Under the pieces are notes generated by a model. It was not told where the DNA came from, ran no database searches, and saw only the letters and a program-made list of their open reading frames with translations. Below are positions 9,507 through 18,900 of a DNA stretch of 64,000 nucleotides, piece after piece. Location: the NCBI GenBank assembly GCA_965212135.1, contig OZ243044.1:806001-870000 (forward strand). Direction: 5' to 3'. This DNA comes from Bin75 sp965212135 (GTDB lineage: Bacteria > Nitrospirota > Nitrospiria > Nitrospirales > UBA8639). The translations under genes and the position numbers were made by a program. Position 1 is the first letter of the stretch. Every line of letters begins with the position of its first letter.

Positions 9507-10238
9507 CTACCACTGACGGCGCAAATCATCGTCTTCCAGCCCGTCATCCGCATCGTCTCCGAAATATTTCTCCGTTCCCAACTCTTCGGACAAATCGTCT
9601 TCGGTCATGTCATCATCACGATCTTCGGCAAGCGCGCCAAATGCCGCGTCGCCTGCAAAGGTCTCCGAAATGTCTCTGGGCATCTCACTATCGAGGTCGG
9701 AAGAAAACTCATCGGCAATGTCGTCCTCAAATCTGGGCAAACCCGATTCGAGTGATTCAAGCCCCGTGTCCACCGCTTGAGGCCTCTTCTCCGTTGCCTC
9801 GGAAGACGGAATCCCAGCCGGCGGCACAACTTTCGTTCCGGACGCAGGTTTTGTGAGGACAGGCTTCTTGGTCACCGCGGATTTTTTTGCCGGCGTCTTC
9901 TTGCGAACAACTCTGGCGCTTGTCGCCGTCTTCCTGGATTGTTTCACCGGCGCCTTTTTTTTCGTTGTTTTCGCCTTTTTTGTCGTGACCTTTTTCCTCG
10001 TTGCCTTCTTCTTCACCGTCTTTTTCGGTTTTGATTGCTTCGGTTTTGATTTGGCCGTGGAAACCTTCTTCCTGGCCCTTGACGGCCTCGCCTTGGACTT
10101 CAACACCCTGGTTTTGGCTTTGGTTTTGACCCTGGCTTTGACCCTGGTTTTGACTTTCGCTTTGGCTTTGGCTTTGGACGGGGACTTTACAACCTTTTTC
10201 TTTTTGGCCTTCGTTTTCCTCTTAGCTGCCTTTGCCAT
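9507..10238 (-). CDS. Histone H1-like protein with acidic tail
   Basis: 243 residues with two opposite halves. Residues 1-130 are almost all Lys, Ala, Arg, Thr and Val in short imperfect repeats (KAKAKAKVKTRVKARVKTKAK), like the C-terminal tail of histone H1 or bacterial Hc1/AlgP-type proteins. Residues 165-243 are rich in Asp and Glu (FEDDIADEF, DRDDDMTEDDLSEEL). The basic half should bind DNA or RNA without sequence specificity; the acidic half may regulate this or bind a partner. GGAGGAGA just upstream supports the ATG. The repeat-coding DNA around 10100-10180 is prone to length change. Confidence 0.8.
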   Translation of the reverse strand: MAKAAKRKTKAKKKKVVKSPSKAKAKAKVKTRVKARVKTKAKTRVLKSKARPSRARKKVSTAKSKPKQSKPKKTVKKKATRKKVTTKKAKTTKKKAPVKQSRKTATSARVVRKKTPAKKSAVTKKPVLTKPASGTKVVPPAGIPSSEATEKRPQAVDTGLESLESGLPRFEDDIADEFSSDLDSEMPRDISETFAGDAAFGALAEDRDDDMTEDDLSEELGTEKYFGDDADDGLEDDDLRRQW

Positions 10239-10713
10239 AGCTCTCCTCCATCGAGTGCGGCCGATACTCCTTATTGTCTAAAATATTCCTGGATCCAATG
10301 TTCCAGACAGCCGTTGCCCGCAAATTTCCTAACCCCTCACGCTGACGCTCAACGCACGACAGCAAACCCTCACGCTGATTGTCCATGATTGATGTTGTAT
10401 GGCCTAAGGCTAGACCCCTACAAGCCGACGCTGAACGGTTTCCCTCTATCATGGACTGGGATACGGTTGCAACAGGTAACTTTTTCACCCGTGGCATAGA
10501 CGTGAAATCTGGCAGGCTCCGACACCATCCATGACCATACTCGCAACCATGAGATGCCCGCGACAGCAAACCAAACACCGCCCACCACGCAGACACCGGA
10601 CATTCCCGGCCATCCCGTTCACGCCTGGCATGATCACGTGGAGAGACCGGAGCAACACGTCAATCACCACATGCAAGGTTGCCGGCTTCCCCGCTCCTTG
10701 ATACATTCGGCCA
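10239..10713. other. Intergenic region between histone-like gene and cyclophilin
   Basis: Some 475 bases between divergent genes. Short open frames on both strands lack a ribosome binding site and resemble nothing known. Around 10335-10380 the phrase CTCACGCTGA occurs twice, about 30 bases apart. No clear promoter or hairpin was seen; TTGATG at 10389 with TAGACC at 10411 is only a weak match. Confidence 0.4.
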
Positions 10714-11244
10714 ATGAACGCACCCATGGTCTTTAAGAAAAAAAATCCCAAAGTCGTCATCTCCACCGGGTTCGGGACAATCACGATCCGTTTTTTCACG
10801 GACGTGGCCCCTCGCCACATTGATAACTTTCTGAATCTCGCCAGAATGGGATTTTATAATGGGACGACCTTCCACCGCATCATCCCCGGTTTCATGATCC
10901 AGGGCGGAGACCCGCTCAGCAAAGAACCGGATCGAAGCCTGCATGGAACCGGAGGGCCGGGCTTCAGCCTGACTCCGGAGCCAAGCGACCAGCCCCACCG
11001 CCGAGGCACGCTGTCCATGGCCAAAATGCCCAGGAACGAAGACCGGACCCGCGACATCAATGATAACGGCTCGCAGTTTTTTATTTGCGTGGAGGATGCC
11101 AGCAGCCTGGACCGAACCTATACCGCCTTCGGCAAAGTCATGAAAGGCATGGACGTGGTGGACAGGATTGCGTCAGAGGCCCGGGATCAAAAGGACAACC
11201 CGGTCGCACTCGTGACCATGACAGTCGAAGTGGTGGAAGAGTGA
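10714..11244 (+). CDS. Cyclophilin-type peptidyl-prolyl isomerase
   Basis: 176 residues covering one cyclophilin domain. The sequence FYNGTTFHRIIPGFMIQGGDP holds the catalytic Arg and the conserved Phe and Gln. GSQFFICVEDASSLDRTYTAFGKV follows in the usual order. It catalyses cis-trans change at prolines and helps folding. There is no signal peptide, so it acts in the cytoplasm. The ATG at 10714 has no strong ribosome binding site; ATG at 10726 is an alternative. It is a single gene, converging on the MEMO-family gene. Confidence 0.93.
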   Translation: MNAPMVFKKKNPKVVISTGFGTITIRFFTDVAPRHIDNFLNLARMGFYNGTTFHRIIPGFMIQGGDPLSKEPDRSLHGTGGPGFSLTPEPSDQPHRRGTLSMAKMPRNEDRTRDINDNGSQFFICVEDASSLDRTYTAFGKVMKGMDVVDRIASEARDQKDNPVALVTMTVEVVEE

Positions 11245-11296
11245 AAAACCGCGTAACGCCGGCTCCCGGCTGCAAACTCGCCCGGCGGGACTCCCG

Positions 11297-12547
11297 TTAA
11301 AAAAACGCGGCGCTGGCATAGGTGATGGTGGAATTGAATTGATCCACGATCTCCCGGTCGTAACGCAGCACTTCCCCCTTTTCCACGTCAATCAATCGCA
11401 AGAGCAGATAAATCGCCGAGAAGCCCAGGACGTGACGTTTGTCCTCCTCCTTGACGAGAAACTGGGCCAAGCCACGGGCATCAACGTTTTCCACCTGCTT
11501 CAGCATTTCCAGGTCGGACTGCATACAGCGGTGGAAGGAAAAATCCGTCGGGGCCGCGTTGTCGCCATACCGCAGACCAATATGTGCGAGGTTCGCACTG
11601 GCGATGAGGCAGACCTTCTGGCCCGACGCGGCAATCGCGTCTTTTAACAGGGACACAAACGATTCAATTTGGTCGGCGCAGTCTTTGCGCGCGGGATCAA
11701 GCACGCTGTCGGGCGAGAATGACGATAAGACCGGAACAATCGAGATGGGGTTTGGCGTGGCGGCGGTTTCCTGAAGAAACGGCAACTGAAATTCGATGCT
11801 GTGTTCTTTTTGGTGCCACAAGTCATCCGCGAACAACGCGTCCCCGCCTTTGGACTTCACATAATCCATGATCGGACGATTCACCGGCACAACCCCCAAC
11901 GGGGTTTCAAAATTTTTATCCGTCACGGACACGGTCCCGGCCAACCCGGCATGGGCGGTTCCGAAAATAATGTAAACGTCAGGCGATTCCGCTTCCCGCA
12001 ACTCTTTATAGGCCCACGCATAGAGCGGCCCGGCATCCCTGACGGTGTAATTCGGCGCCACCAGCCCCTTAATCAATTTCCCGCGGTTGTCGGAAGGCTC
12101 GGCGCCAGGCCCTTCTTTGGACGCAAAGAATCCGGCAATCTGTTCGCGCAGTTTTTCCGGGTCTTCTTCGTACCCTTTGCCGGCGAATTGCGGTTTCCGC
12201 GTCGGCGCTTCCCGATACGCCTGCACGGCCGCCGTTTTCGCCGCTTCGTACCGGTCGCCTTCGAGAAACAGCTTTTGATCCAGATCGGCAATGAGCCGGT
12301 CGAGTTTGTCCGGCATCAGGAATTCGCCGTATTTTTTCAGGTACTCGACGCCAATTTGTTCCAAAGAATGCTCGCCGTCCAGAAATTGAAACAAATAAAA
12401 AAGGTTGAGCGGGATGATGAGTCGTTCGGCGCTCAACCCCGACTGGTCCCACAAGACGATATAGTGCTCTTCGCCCTGCTGCATCGGTGAATACTGGATA
12501 TTGCGAAGCGCCGGACAGGGTTTGGGATTGCCGCCTTGCTCCGTCAT
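11297..12547 (-). CDS. MEMO-family (AmmeMemoRadiSam B-like) protein with N-terminal extension
   Basis: 416 residues. The MEMO fold spans about residues 155-416: LVAPNYTVRDAGPLYAWAYKEL, then HQKEHSIEFQLPFLQ, then ASANLAHIG. Family members bind a metal through conserved His residues; here the APH motif is APN, so one ligand is lost, while the His of EHSIEFQ remains. The first 150 residues form an extra domain (VLWDQSGLSAERLIIP) of the kind seen in some bacterial homologues. The usual partners (AmmeMemoRadiSam A domain and a radical SAM protein) are not adjacent. The biochemical role of the family is unsettled. Confidence 0.8.
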   Translation of the reverse strand: MTEQGGNPKPCPALRNIQYSPMQQGEEHYIVLWDQSGLSAERLIIPLNLFYLFQFLDGEHSLEQIGVEYLKKYGEFLMPDKLDRLIADLDQKLFLEGDRYEAAKTAAVQAYREAPTRKPQFAGKGYEEDPEKLREQIAGFFASKEGPGAEPSDNRGKLIKGLVAPNYTVRDAGPLYAWAYKELREAESPDVYIIFGTAHAGLAGTVSVTDKNFETPLGVVPVNRPIMDYVKSKGGDALFADDLWHQKEHSIEFQLPFLQETAATPNPISIVPVLSSFSPDSVLDPARKDCADQIESFVSLLKDAIAASGQKVCLIASANLAHIGLRYGDNAAPTDFSFHRCMQSDLEMLKQVENVDARGLAQFLVKEEDKRHVLGFSAIYLLLRLIDVEKGEVLRYDREIVDQFNSTITYASAAFF

Positions 12548-12676
12548 GAGAATGTCCGCTCTTGCCGCGTCATCTTTTCACTCGCTCCGTGTACGTTCCA
12601 ACAAACGTTTGATTATACAAACCGGATTTCCCCGCTCGCAACAAGGCGGGCATTCTGGCTCGTGCTTCTTCACGGC

Positions 12677-13690
12677 TTACGCGTAGAGGTGGCACCACAC
12701 CGTATGCTCGCCGCCCGGCGAGCCGATGCGAATAAGCGGGGGTTCGGCGGTTTTGCACTGATCCATAACTTGCGGGCATCGCGTGTGAAACCGGCAGCCG
12801 GAAGGCGGATGCATCGGCGTCGGAACGTCTCCGGACAACAGGACGCGTGCCGGTTTCACCGTCGGGTCCGGCAACGGATTCGCGGACAGCAACGCCTGGG
12901 TGTAGGGATGTTTGGCATTGGAGAATAACGTTTCGGAAGGCGCCACTTCCGCAAACCTTCCCAAATACATGACGGCGGTCCGGTGAGCGAGATACTGCAC
13001 GGTGTGCAAGTCGTGCGTGATAAACAAGTAGGACAGGCGGTATTCTTCCTGTAAATCCTTCAGGAGATTGATAATCTGCGCCTGAATGGACACGTCCAGG
13101 GCCGAGACCGCTTCATCGCACACAATAAACCTGGGATTCAGCGCCAAGGCCCGCGCAATGCCGATTCGCTGACGCTGCCCTCCGGAAAATTCATGCGGAT
13201 AGCGCGAGTACTGGTCCGGCCGCAGGCCGACTCGCTGCAACAGTTGAGACACGCGGTCCGTCAAGGCCCGCCCTTGTGCCAGCTTATGAACCTTGAGCGG
13301 CTCGGCCACGATGGAGCCAACGGTCATGCGGGGATTCAGCGAGCTGTAGGGATCCTGAAACACGATCTGCATCCGACGGCGGACCGTTCGCAAGGTCCCG
13401 GCATCCATGGCAAACACGTTGTCGCCTTCGAAAATGGCTTCGCCGCCGGTGGGTTCCAGTAATCGAAGGATGGTTCGGCCCACCGTGGTTTTGCCGCAGC
13501 CGGATTCCCCCACCAACCCTAAGGTTTCCCCGGGCGTGATCTCGAACGTCACGTCATCCACCGCCTTGACCTGCGCGGCAATTTTTGCAAACAGCCCGCT
13601 TCGCACGGGGAAATATTTTTTGAGCCGTCTGACTTCGAGAAGCGGCTTGTCGTGAACGGTGACGGCGGGGTCCATGGACGAGCGCTTCAC
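12677..13690 (-). CDS. oppF: Oligopeptide/dipeptide ABC transporter ATPase (OppF/DppF type)
   Basis: 337 residues. Walker A GESGCGKTT is at 61-69; the Q-loop, the signature EFSGGQRQR and Walker B FIVCDEAVSALD follow in order. The C-terminal oligopeptide-type extension has the cysteine pattern SGCRFHTRCPQ...C...C found in Opp/Dpp ATPases. It powers peptide uptake together with the OppD-like subunit, and is last in the operon, 6 bases after oppD. ATG at 13675 is an alternative start. Gene symbols are assigned by subfamily only, since the substrate is unknown. Confidence 0.92.
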   Translation of the reverse strand: MKRSSMDPAVTVHDKPLLEVRRLKKYFPVRSGLFAKIAAQVKAVDDVTFEITPGETLGLVGESGCGKTTVGRTILRLLEPTGGEAIFEGDNVFAMDAGTLRTVRRRMQIVFQDPYSSLNPRMTVGSIVAEPLKVHKLAQGRALTDRVSQLLQRVGLRPDQYSRYPHEFSGGQRQRIGIARALALNPRFIVCDEAVSALDVSIQAQIINLLKDLQEEYRLSYLFITHDLHTVQYLAHRTAVMYLGRFAEVAPSETLFSNAKHPYTQALLSANPLPDPTVKPARVLLSGDVPTPMHPPSGCRFHTRCPQVMDQCKTAEPPLIRIGSPGGEHTVWCHLYA

Positions 13691-13696
13691 GCGTGC

Positions 13697-14683
13697 TTAC
13701 CCCCGCCCCTGGCGGTGCAGCCAGCACACCGCTTCATGGCCAGGCTCGATTGCCACGCACGGCGGGTCCTCGTCGGCGCAGCGATCCAGGACTTCCGGGC
13801 AACGCGTCGCAAAATGGCAGCCGTTGCCGTACGCCAGCGGGGACGGCACCGTGCCCTGGATTGATTCAAGCCTGGCTTCCCGCGCACCGGGCTTCGGCAG
13901 CGAGCGCAACAACGCCCGCGTATAGGGATGGGACGGAGCCGCAAAGAGCCTCGGCACACTCGCGCGTTCAACGATTCGGCTGGCGTACATCACCATGACG
14001 TCCTGCGCAAACTGGGCCACCACGCCCAGATTATGCGTGATCAACAGAATCGCCATGCCCATTTCCCGCTGCAGGTCTTTCAGCAACTCCAGGATCTGGG
14101 CCTGAATCGTCACGTCCAGCGCCGTCGTCGGCTCATCGGCAATGAGCAGGTCGGGCCGGCAGGCCAGAGCCATCGCGATCATCACCCGCTGTTTCATGCC
14201 GCCGGACATTTCATGCGGGTATTGATTGATACGCTGTTCCGGCGACGGGATCCGCACGGTTTCCAGCAGGCGAATGACTTCGCGTCGAATGGCCTGCCTG
14301 GTCAGGGTCGTATGAATTTCCAGCGCCTCGCCGATTTGGTCGCCGATCGTGAACACCGGATTCAGCGACGTCATGGGTTCCTGAAAGACCATGCCGATTT
14401 GGTTCCCGCGTATTTTCCGAATGTCCTCCCTGGGCAAGCCCAACAAGTCACGCCCTTTGAAAAGAACCGTGCCCCCAACCACTTTTCCCGGAAAATCCAG
14501 CAACCGCATAATGGACAACGCCGTGACGGATTTTCCGCACCCCGATTCGCCAACAAGCGCCAGCGTCCGGCCCGGCTGCATCGAAAAGCTGACGTCCTCG
14601 ACCGCTCGAATTTCACCCTTCTCCGAGAAGAACGACGTCGAGAGGCGAGCCACGTCGAGCAGGCAATCGTTCGGGGCGTTCAC
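13697..14683 (-). CDS. oppD: Oligopeptide/dipeptide ABC transporter ATPase (OppD/DppD type)
   Basis: 328 residues. Walker A is GESGCGKSVTA, the signature is EMSGGMKQR and Walker B is LLIADEPTTALD; the SGGMKQR variant is typical of the OppD branch. The C-terminal oligopeptide domain carries the CHFATRCPEVLDRC cysteine motif. It begins with GTG at 14683, 3 bases after the oppC stop, so translation is probably coupled. It forms the heteromeric ATPase pair with the downstream oppF. Confidence 0.92.
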   Translation of the reverse strand: MNAPNDCLLDVARLSTSFFSEKGEIRAVEDVSFSMQPGRTLALVGESGCGKSVTALSIMRLLDFPGKVVGGTVLFKGRDLLGLPREDIRKIRGNQIGMVFQEPMTSLNPVFTIGDQIGEALEIHTTLTRQAIRREVIRLLETVRIPSPEQRINQYPHEMSGGMKQRVMIAMALACRPDLLIADEPTTALDVTIQAQILELLKDLQREMGMAILLITHNLGVVAQFAQDVMVMYASRIVERASVPRLFAAPSHPYTRALLRSLPKPGAREARLESIQGTVPSPLAYGNGCHFATRCPEVLDRCADEDPPCVAIEPGHEAVCWLHRQGRG

Positions 14684-14686
14684 GCG

Positions 14687-15670
14687 CTATCGTCTCCGCA
14701 GTTTCGGATTCAGGGCCTCACGGAGCCCTTCCCCGACCAGGTTAAACGCCAGCACCACAATCAAAATCGCAAAGCCCGGAATAAAAAAGAGCCACGGGGC
14801 ATCAAAGATAAACCCTTTTCCATCGGCCAGGATATTGCCCCACGTGGCATACGGCGGCTGCACGCCAAAGCCCAAAAAGCTCAAGCCCGATTCCGTCAAG
14901 ATGGCCGTGGCCACGCCGATGGTGGCCGAGACCAGCACGGGCGCCATCGCGTTGGGCACCATGTGCGAAAAAATGACGCGCCGGTCCGGCGCGCCTATCG
15001 CCGTGGCGGCCACCACGAAATCCTGTTGCCGCAACGCCAGAAATTCGGCGCGCACGAACCGGGCGGCGCCCATCCAACCGGTCAGCCCAATCACGATCAT
15101 GATGTTATAGATACTCGGCGGCAGAAGGGCGACGACCGTCAGGATTAAAAAAAAGGTCGGAAAACACAGCATCACGTCGGTCAACCGCATGATGAGCGTA
15201 TCCACCGTGACCACTCCGAGTTTGACGTTGCCGTAAAACCCGGACAGGCCGCCCAGCACCACGCCGATCACCGATGAAATCCCGACGGCGATAAAACCAA
15301 TGGACAGCGATACAAACGATCCCTGGAGCATCCGCGCAAACACGTCGCGCCCCAATTCATCCGTCCCCAACAGGTAGAACCCGCCGAACGGGCGGTCGCG
15401 GAACGGGATGGCCTCGCTCAACGAAGGGGACAAGGGCGGCAGAAATTTTTCCGGAAGGCGGACGACGGCCGGATCAAACACCACCACCCATTCGGTCAGG
15501 GCTTTCCCCAAAAACGCCGTGACGACGAGCAGGACCAGAACAACGGCCCCCAGCATCGCAAGACGATCCTTTGCAAAGACTCGCAGCGACTCCCGCCACA
15601 GCGTTTCCGAAGGAAGGCCCTCCTCGCTTTGATGCCGGCCGGGATGGATGAACGGTGTCGCGGGTTTCAT
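14687..15670 (-). CDS. oppC: Oligopeptide/dipeptide ABC transporter permease (OppC/DppC type)
   Basis: 327 residues. One N-terminal membrane segment (LAMLGAVVLVLLVVTAFLG) is followed by an extracytoplasmic stretch with GTDELGRDVFARMLQGSFVSL, the OppC hallmark. Then come about five membrane helices with the EAA loop (ATAIGAPDRRVIFSHMVPN) that docks the ATPases. It ends in EGLREALNPKLRRR, also typical. It is third in the operon. Confidence 0.93.
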   Translation of the reverse strand: MKPATPFIHPGRHQSEEGLPSETLWRESLRVFAKDRLAMLGAVVLVLLVVTAFLGKALTEWVVVFDPAVVRLPEKFLPPLSPSLSEAIPFRDRPFGGFYLLGTDELGRDVFARMLQGSFVSLSIGFIAVGISSVIGVVLGGLSGFYGNVKLGVVTVDTLIMRLTDVMLCFPTFFLILTVVALLPPSIYNIMIVIGLTGWMGAARFVRAEFLALRQQDFVVAATAIGAPDRRVIFSHMVPNAMAPVLVSATIGVATAILTESGLSFLGFGVQPPYATWGNILADGKGFIFDAPWLFFIPGFAILIVVLAFNLVGEGLREALNPKLRRR

Positions 15671-15693
15671 ACGAATCGCCGGTGCGTGGTCAA

Positions 15694-16704
15694 CTAGGCG
15701 CCTCCTTGCAGTCCGGTTCGAATCCTCGGATCAACGACGGCATACAGAATATCCGAAAGCAGGGTGCCCGCCAGCGTCAACACCGCGGCCATAAAATTTA
15801 AGGTCAGAATCACCGGAAAATCTCTCGCCAGCACGGCTTCGTAGCCCAAACGGCCCAACCCGGGCCACGCGAAAATCTGTTCAAAAATGACCGATCCGCC
15901 AATCAGACCGGGAAGCAAAAACCCAAACATGGTCACAAACGGCAGCAGGGCGTTTCGCAGCGCATGACGGTAGATCACGGTATCTTCCTTCGCGCCTTTC
16001 GCCCGAGCCGTTCGCACGTAATCCTGCCCAATGACCTCCAGCATTTGAGAGCGGACGTACCGGGAGAGAATCGCCATCCCCCCAAGGGCGGCCATGAGCG
16101 AAGGAATCACCAGGTGCCAGACCCGGTCCATCGTTTGAAAGAGGGGGTGGGCATGCTCCATGCCAAAGGTTTTCAATCCGATGACCGGCACGCCAAAGGT
16201 ATCAACGACCCAGAGAATCACAAGATACGACAAAAAGAATCCCGGCACCGAAATGAGCGTATAGGCCGCAAAGGTCGTCGTGCGGTCATACACCGCCCCT
16301 CGGTGGATGGCGGCCTGAATGCCGGTCGGAAACGCCAGCGTCCAGACCAGCAGCGTGGCACAGATAAACAATGGCAGAGAATTGAGAAACCGTCGCCAGA
16401 TTTTTTCCATGACCGGCTGGCTGTCCTTAAAGGATTTCAGTTCGCCGGACAGTAAATCCCGCACCCAATACGCATATTGCAGGTACAGGGGATCGTCGAG
16501 ATGAAACGCCGCCCGAATTTTGGCAATATCTTCGGGTTTCATCCTGGGATTCGCCGGATCAACCTCGCTTGGCTCTCCGGGAGCCAGGTGAATCACAGAA
16601 TGCGCAAGGATGGAGACAATGAACACCAGCAGCAGGCGTTGGAGCACGTTGCGAATGATGAAAGCCTGCATGTCAGCCTGACTCGCGACCGGCGCGCTTT
16701 CCAT
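15694..16704 (-). CDS. oppB: Oligopeptide/dipeptide ABC transporter permease (OppB/DppB type)
   Basis: 336 residues from ATG 16704, which lies 2 bases after the stop of the binding-protein gene. The frame stays open to 16797, but that part overlaps the upstream gene. ATG 16671 would give MQAFIIRNVLQRLLLVF, a standard OppB start, and is a real alternative. The protein has an N-terminal helix, HLAPGEP, then about five helices and the EAA loop (RTARAKGAKEDTVIYRHALRNALLP). It ends in the usual YAVVDPRIR. It pairs with oppC to form the membrane channel. Confidence 0.92.
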   Translation of the reverse strand: MESAPVASQADMQAFIIRNVLQRLLLVFIVSILAHSVIHLAPGEPSEVDPANPRMKPEDIAKIRAAFHLDDPLYLQYAYWVRDLLSGELKSFKDSQPVMEKIWRRFLNSLPLFICATLLVWTLAFPTGIQAAIHRGAVYDRTTTFAAYTLISVPGFFLSYLVILWVVDTFGVPVIGLKTFGMEHAHPLFQTMDRVWHLVIPSLMAALGGMAILSRYVRSQMLEVIGQDYVRTARAKGAKEDTVIYRHALRNALLPFVTMFGFLLPGLIGGSVIFEQIFAWPGLGRLGYEAVLARDFPVILTLNFMAAVLTLAGTLLSDILYAVVDPRIRTGLQGGA

Positions 16705-16706
16705 CG

Positions 16707-18839
16707 TTAAAACCCGGGCGTCAATTCGAGCTTGCGCCATTGATGAAAATGAAACGTGATATCCCCGCTCTTGATGGGGTAAATTTTTTCGTGCCACTCG
16801 GACCCGTCATCTTTTTTATGGACCAACACAATTTTTTTATCCAATACCCTTGTGCTTAACGGCGCATAGAGAAACGTATAGGGTTGTTCCTCCGCAATCA
16901 GGCGATGCAACCGGCGGGTCAGCGTTCGCTGCACGTCCGTATCGTACTCCTGCCGAATACGGACAATCAGATCATCCGCGCGGGGATTGCGGTACCCGAT
17001 AAAATTCAGTTGCTGCGGGCCGGCTTGACTCGAATGCCACAGCTGGTACAAATCGGGATCAATGCCCATGCTCCACCCTAACACGACGGCGTCGAAATCA
17101 CCGGTATTGACAAAGTCTTTCAGAAAAACCGCCCATTCAAAATATTGCGTGTTGCACTTCACGCCGATTTTTTTCCATGCGTTCTGCGCAATCGTCATGA
17201 TGTTTTTTCGAATGGGATTTCCGCTGTTTGTCAGAAGATTAAACTCGAAAATTTTGCCATCCCGCTCCAGCCACCCGTCGGCATTGAGCCGCCAGCCGTT
17301 CGCTTCAAGCAAGGCCCGGGCGCCCTCGGGATCATACGGCAACGGGGCAACGGCCGGGTCATACCACTGGGTGTTTTGCGGATAGGGGCCGGTGATGCGC
17401 TCCCCTTCGCCGTACAGGATGTAGGTAATAAAATCTTCCACGTTCACGGCCATCCCCAAAGCCCGGCGCACGTCCGGGTCGGCAAACAGCGGGCGGCGAT
17501 TGTTGTAGCCGAGATAGGTATAGCCAAACCCCGTGCTCGAAAACGACTGGTACGCGGAATCTTCTTTATACCGCACGACCTGATGCGGCTGGGCGCCGTA
17601 ATAATCAACCGCGCCCGCCCGAAATTCCATTTCCTGCGTCAACAAATCTGGAATAATCCGCATGTAGTAATCCCGGTATTCCGCCGGCCCTTCCCAATAG
17701 TCGTCATTCCGCCGCAGATGAATGAATTCATCGCTCTGCCACTCGACAAATCGAAACCGCCCGCTGCCGACGGGGTGGCGGTTAAACCGGCTGTCGCGCA
17801 GGCCAAAAGCGTCCCGTGCGGCCTCGGAGAGTCCGCGCGCGTTCATTTCCCTGTCCAGGGCTTCGGCATTCAATAAGTGTTCGGGGAGAATGCCCATGGT
17901 CCAGGCGTTGATCGCCGGTGAAAACAGCCGCTTGTACACGACGCGCACCGTGCGATCATCAACGACGGTCACGTTCTTAATGGGTTCAAAATCAGACGTG
18001 CGCGGGGAAAGATTCTTCGGATTCATGATGGCGTCATAGGTAAACTTCACGTCCGTTGCGGTCAACGCATGACCATCATGAAACCGGACGCCAGGCCGCA
18101 GATGAAACACAATGACGGGATTGTGCTCGGCCACGGGGGCGCGCTCCGATAATTGAGCAAAGACCCGCGTTTTGACCGTCGGCGCGACGGCCTCATGGAA
18201 TTCGACGTACCGCTCATAAGGAAAATGGACGAGGTAGCGATCCCCGATAACCGGGGCAAGCCGTTTGAAAAAATCCTGATCAACCCGTGATAACGCAAAG
18301 GCCACGCGCGCGGGGGTATTGAAGGTCACGGTCAATTCCCTCGGCCCGGAGCGTCCGTCCTCATCCGGCTCTTGAAGAGAAAGCGTATGAGTCGTGCGTG
18401 CGGGAGGCAACACTTCCAGACTGCGGACGTTGCCGGCGAGCGCGGACAACGCACCGTCTTTGAGCGCGGCTCGAATGCGGCCGGCCAGCCGAGCGCCCGT
18501 GACTTCGGCGCCGTCGGGAAACCGGCTGGAAGGGCTGACCAGCAAATACGCCGTTTCGGATATGGTCCAGTCCGTGGCCAGCCGCGCCCGAAGGTTCAGG
18601 TGTTCATCTAAATCCAACAGCCCTTCAAAGACGTGTCCGACAATATTCGAGCTGGCCGTATCCGCGTTCAAAATCGGATTGAGAATTTTGGCGTCGCCGG
18701 AGGACGCCTCGACGTAGGTGACCAGGCGCTTCGGATTGCCAGTCGTCTGTTTTTCATACGTCGGGACCCAAAAGTAGGACTGCAATAAAAAGACCAGCAA
18801 CAGCAGAGGGGCAAGGATGAGCCAGCGTTTGAGAGTCAT
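16707..18839 (-). CDS. Extracellular solute-binding protein family 5 (peptide transporter)
   Basis: 710 residues, longer than the roughly 540 of classical OppA/DppA. The N-terminal hydrophobic stretch (WLILAPLLLLVFLLQSYFWV) has no clear cleavage site or lipobox, so the protein may stay anchored. Family 5 sequences include VIVFHLRPGVRFHDGHALTATDVKFTYDAI near residue 240 and PDLYQLWHSSQ near 600. The extra length is an insertion at about 100-230. It is first in the operon (binding protein, B, C, D, F), so it should deliver the substrate to this permease. The substrate could be peptide, nickel chelate or another compound. Confidence 0.88.
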   Translation of the reverse strand: MTLKRWLILAPLLLLVFLLQSYFWVPTYEKQTTGNPKRLVTYVEASSGDAKILNPILNADTASSNIVGHVFEGLLDLDEHLNLRARLATDWTISETAYLLVSPSSRFPDGAEVTGARLAGRIRAALKDGALSALAGNVRSLEVLPPARTTHTLSLQEPDEDGRSGPRELTVTFNTPARVAFALSRVDQDFFKRLAPVIGDRYLVHFPYERYVEFHEAVAPTVKTRVFAQLSERAPVAEHNPVIVFHLRPGVRFHDGHALTATDVKFTYDAIMNPKNLSPRTSDFEPIKNVTVVDDRTVRVVYKRLFSPAINAWTMGILPEHLLNAEALDREMNARGLSEAARDAFGLRDSRFNRHPVGSGRFRFVEWQSDEFIHLRRNDDYWEGPAEYRDYYMRIIPDLLTQEMEFRAGAVDYYGAQPHQVVRYKEDSAYQSFSSTGFGYTYLGYNNRRPLFADPDVRRALGMAVNVEDFITYILYGEGERITGPYPQNTQWYDPAVAPLPYDPEGARALLEANGWRLNADGWLERDGKIFEFNLLTNSGNPIRKNIMTIAQNAWKKIGVKCNTQYFEWAVFLKDFVNTGDFDAVVLGWSMGIDPDLYQLWHSSQAGPQQLNFIGYRNPRADDLIVRIRQEYDTDVQRTLTRRLHRLIAEEQPYTFLYAPLSTRVLDKKIVLVHKKDDGSEWHEKIYPIKSGDITFHFHQWRKLELTPGF

Positions 18840-18900
18840 GCCACCAGCAAGGCGCGAGGGGCGCCAGGACGGATTGAGCGTCCTCGCAAAGGTTCACGCA

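Noticed and set aside
9853..10281. 142-residue Phe/Leu-rich frame that looks like a membrane protein
   Set aside because: Antisense of lysine codons in the histone-like gene gives Phe/Leu runs; no ribosome binding site.
10222..10998. Minus-strand frames across the gap and the cyclophilin gene
   Set aside because: No ribosome binding site, no known motif, and partly antisense to cyclophilin.
11245..11296. Possible terminator between cyclophilin and the MEMO-family gene
   Set aside because: Short GCCGG-CTC-CCGGC hairpin lacks a T-run in either direction; too weak to report.
13928..15148. 406-residue plus-strand frame across oppD and oppC
   Set aside because: Antisense to two clear ABC transporter genes; His/Arg/Gln-rich composition typical of shadow frames.
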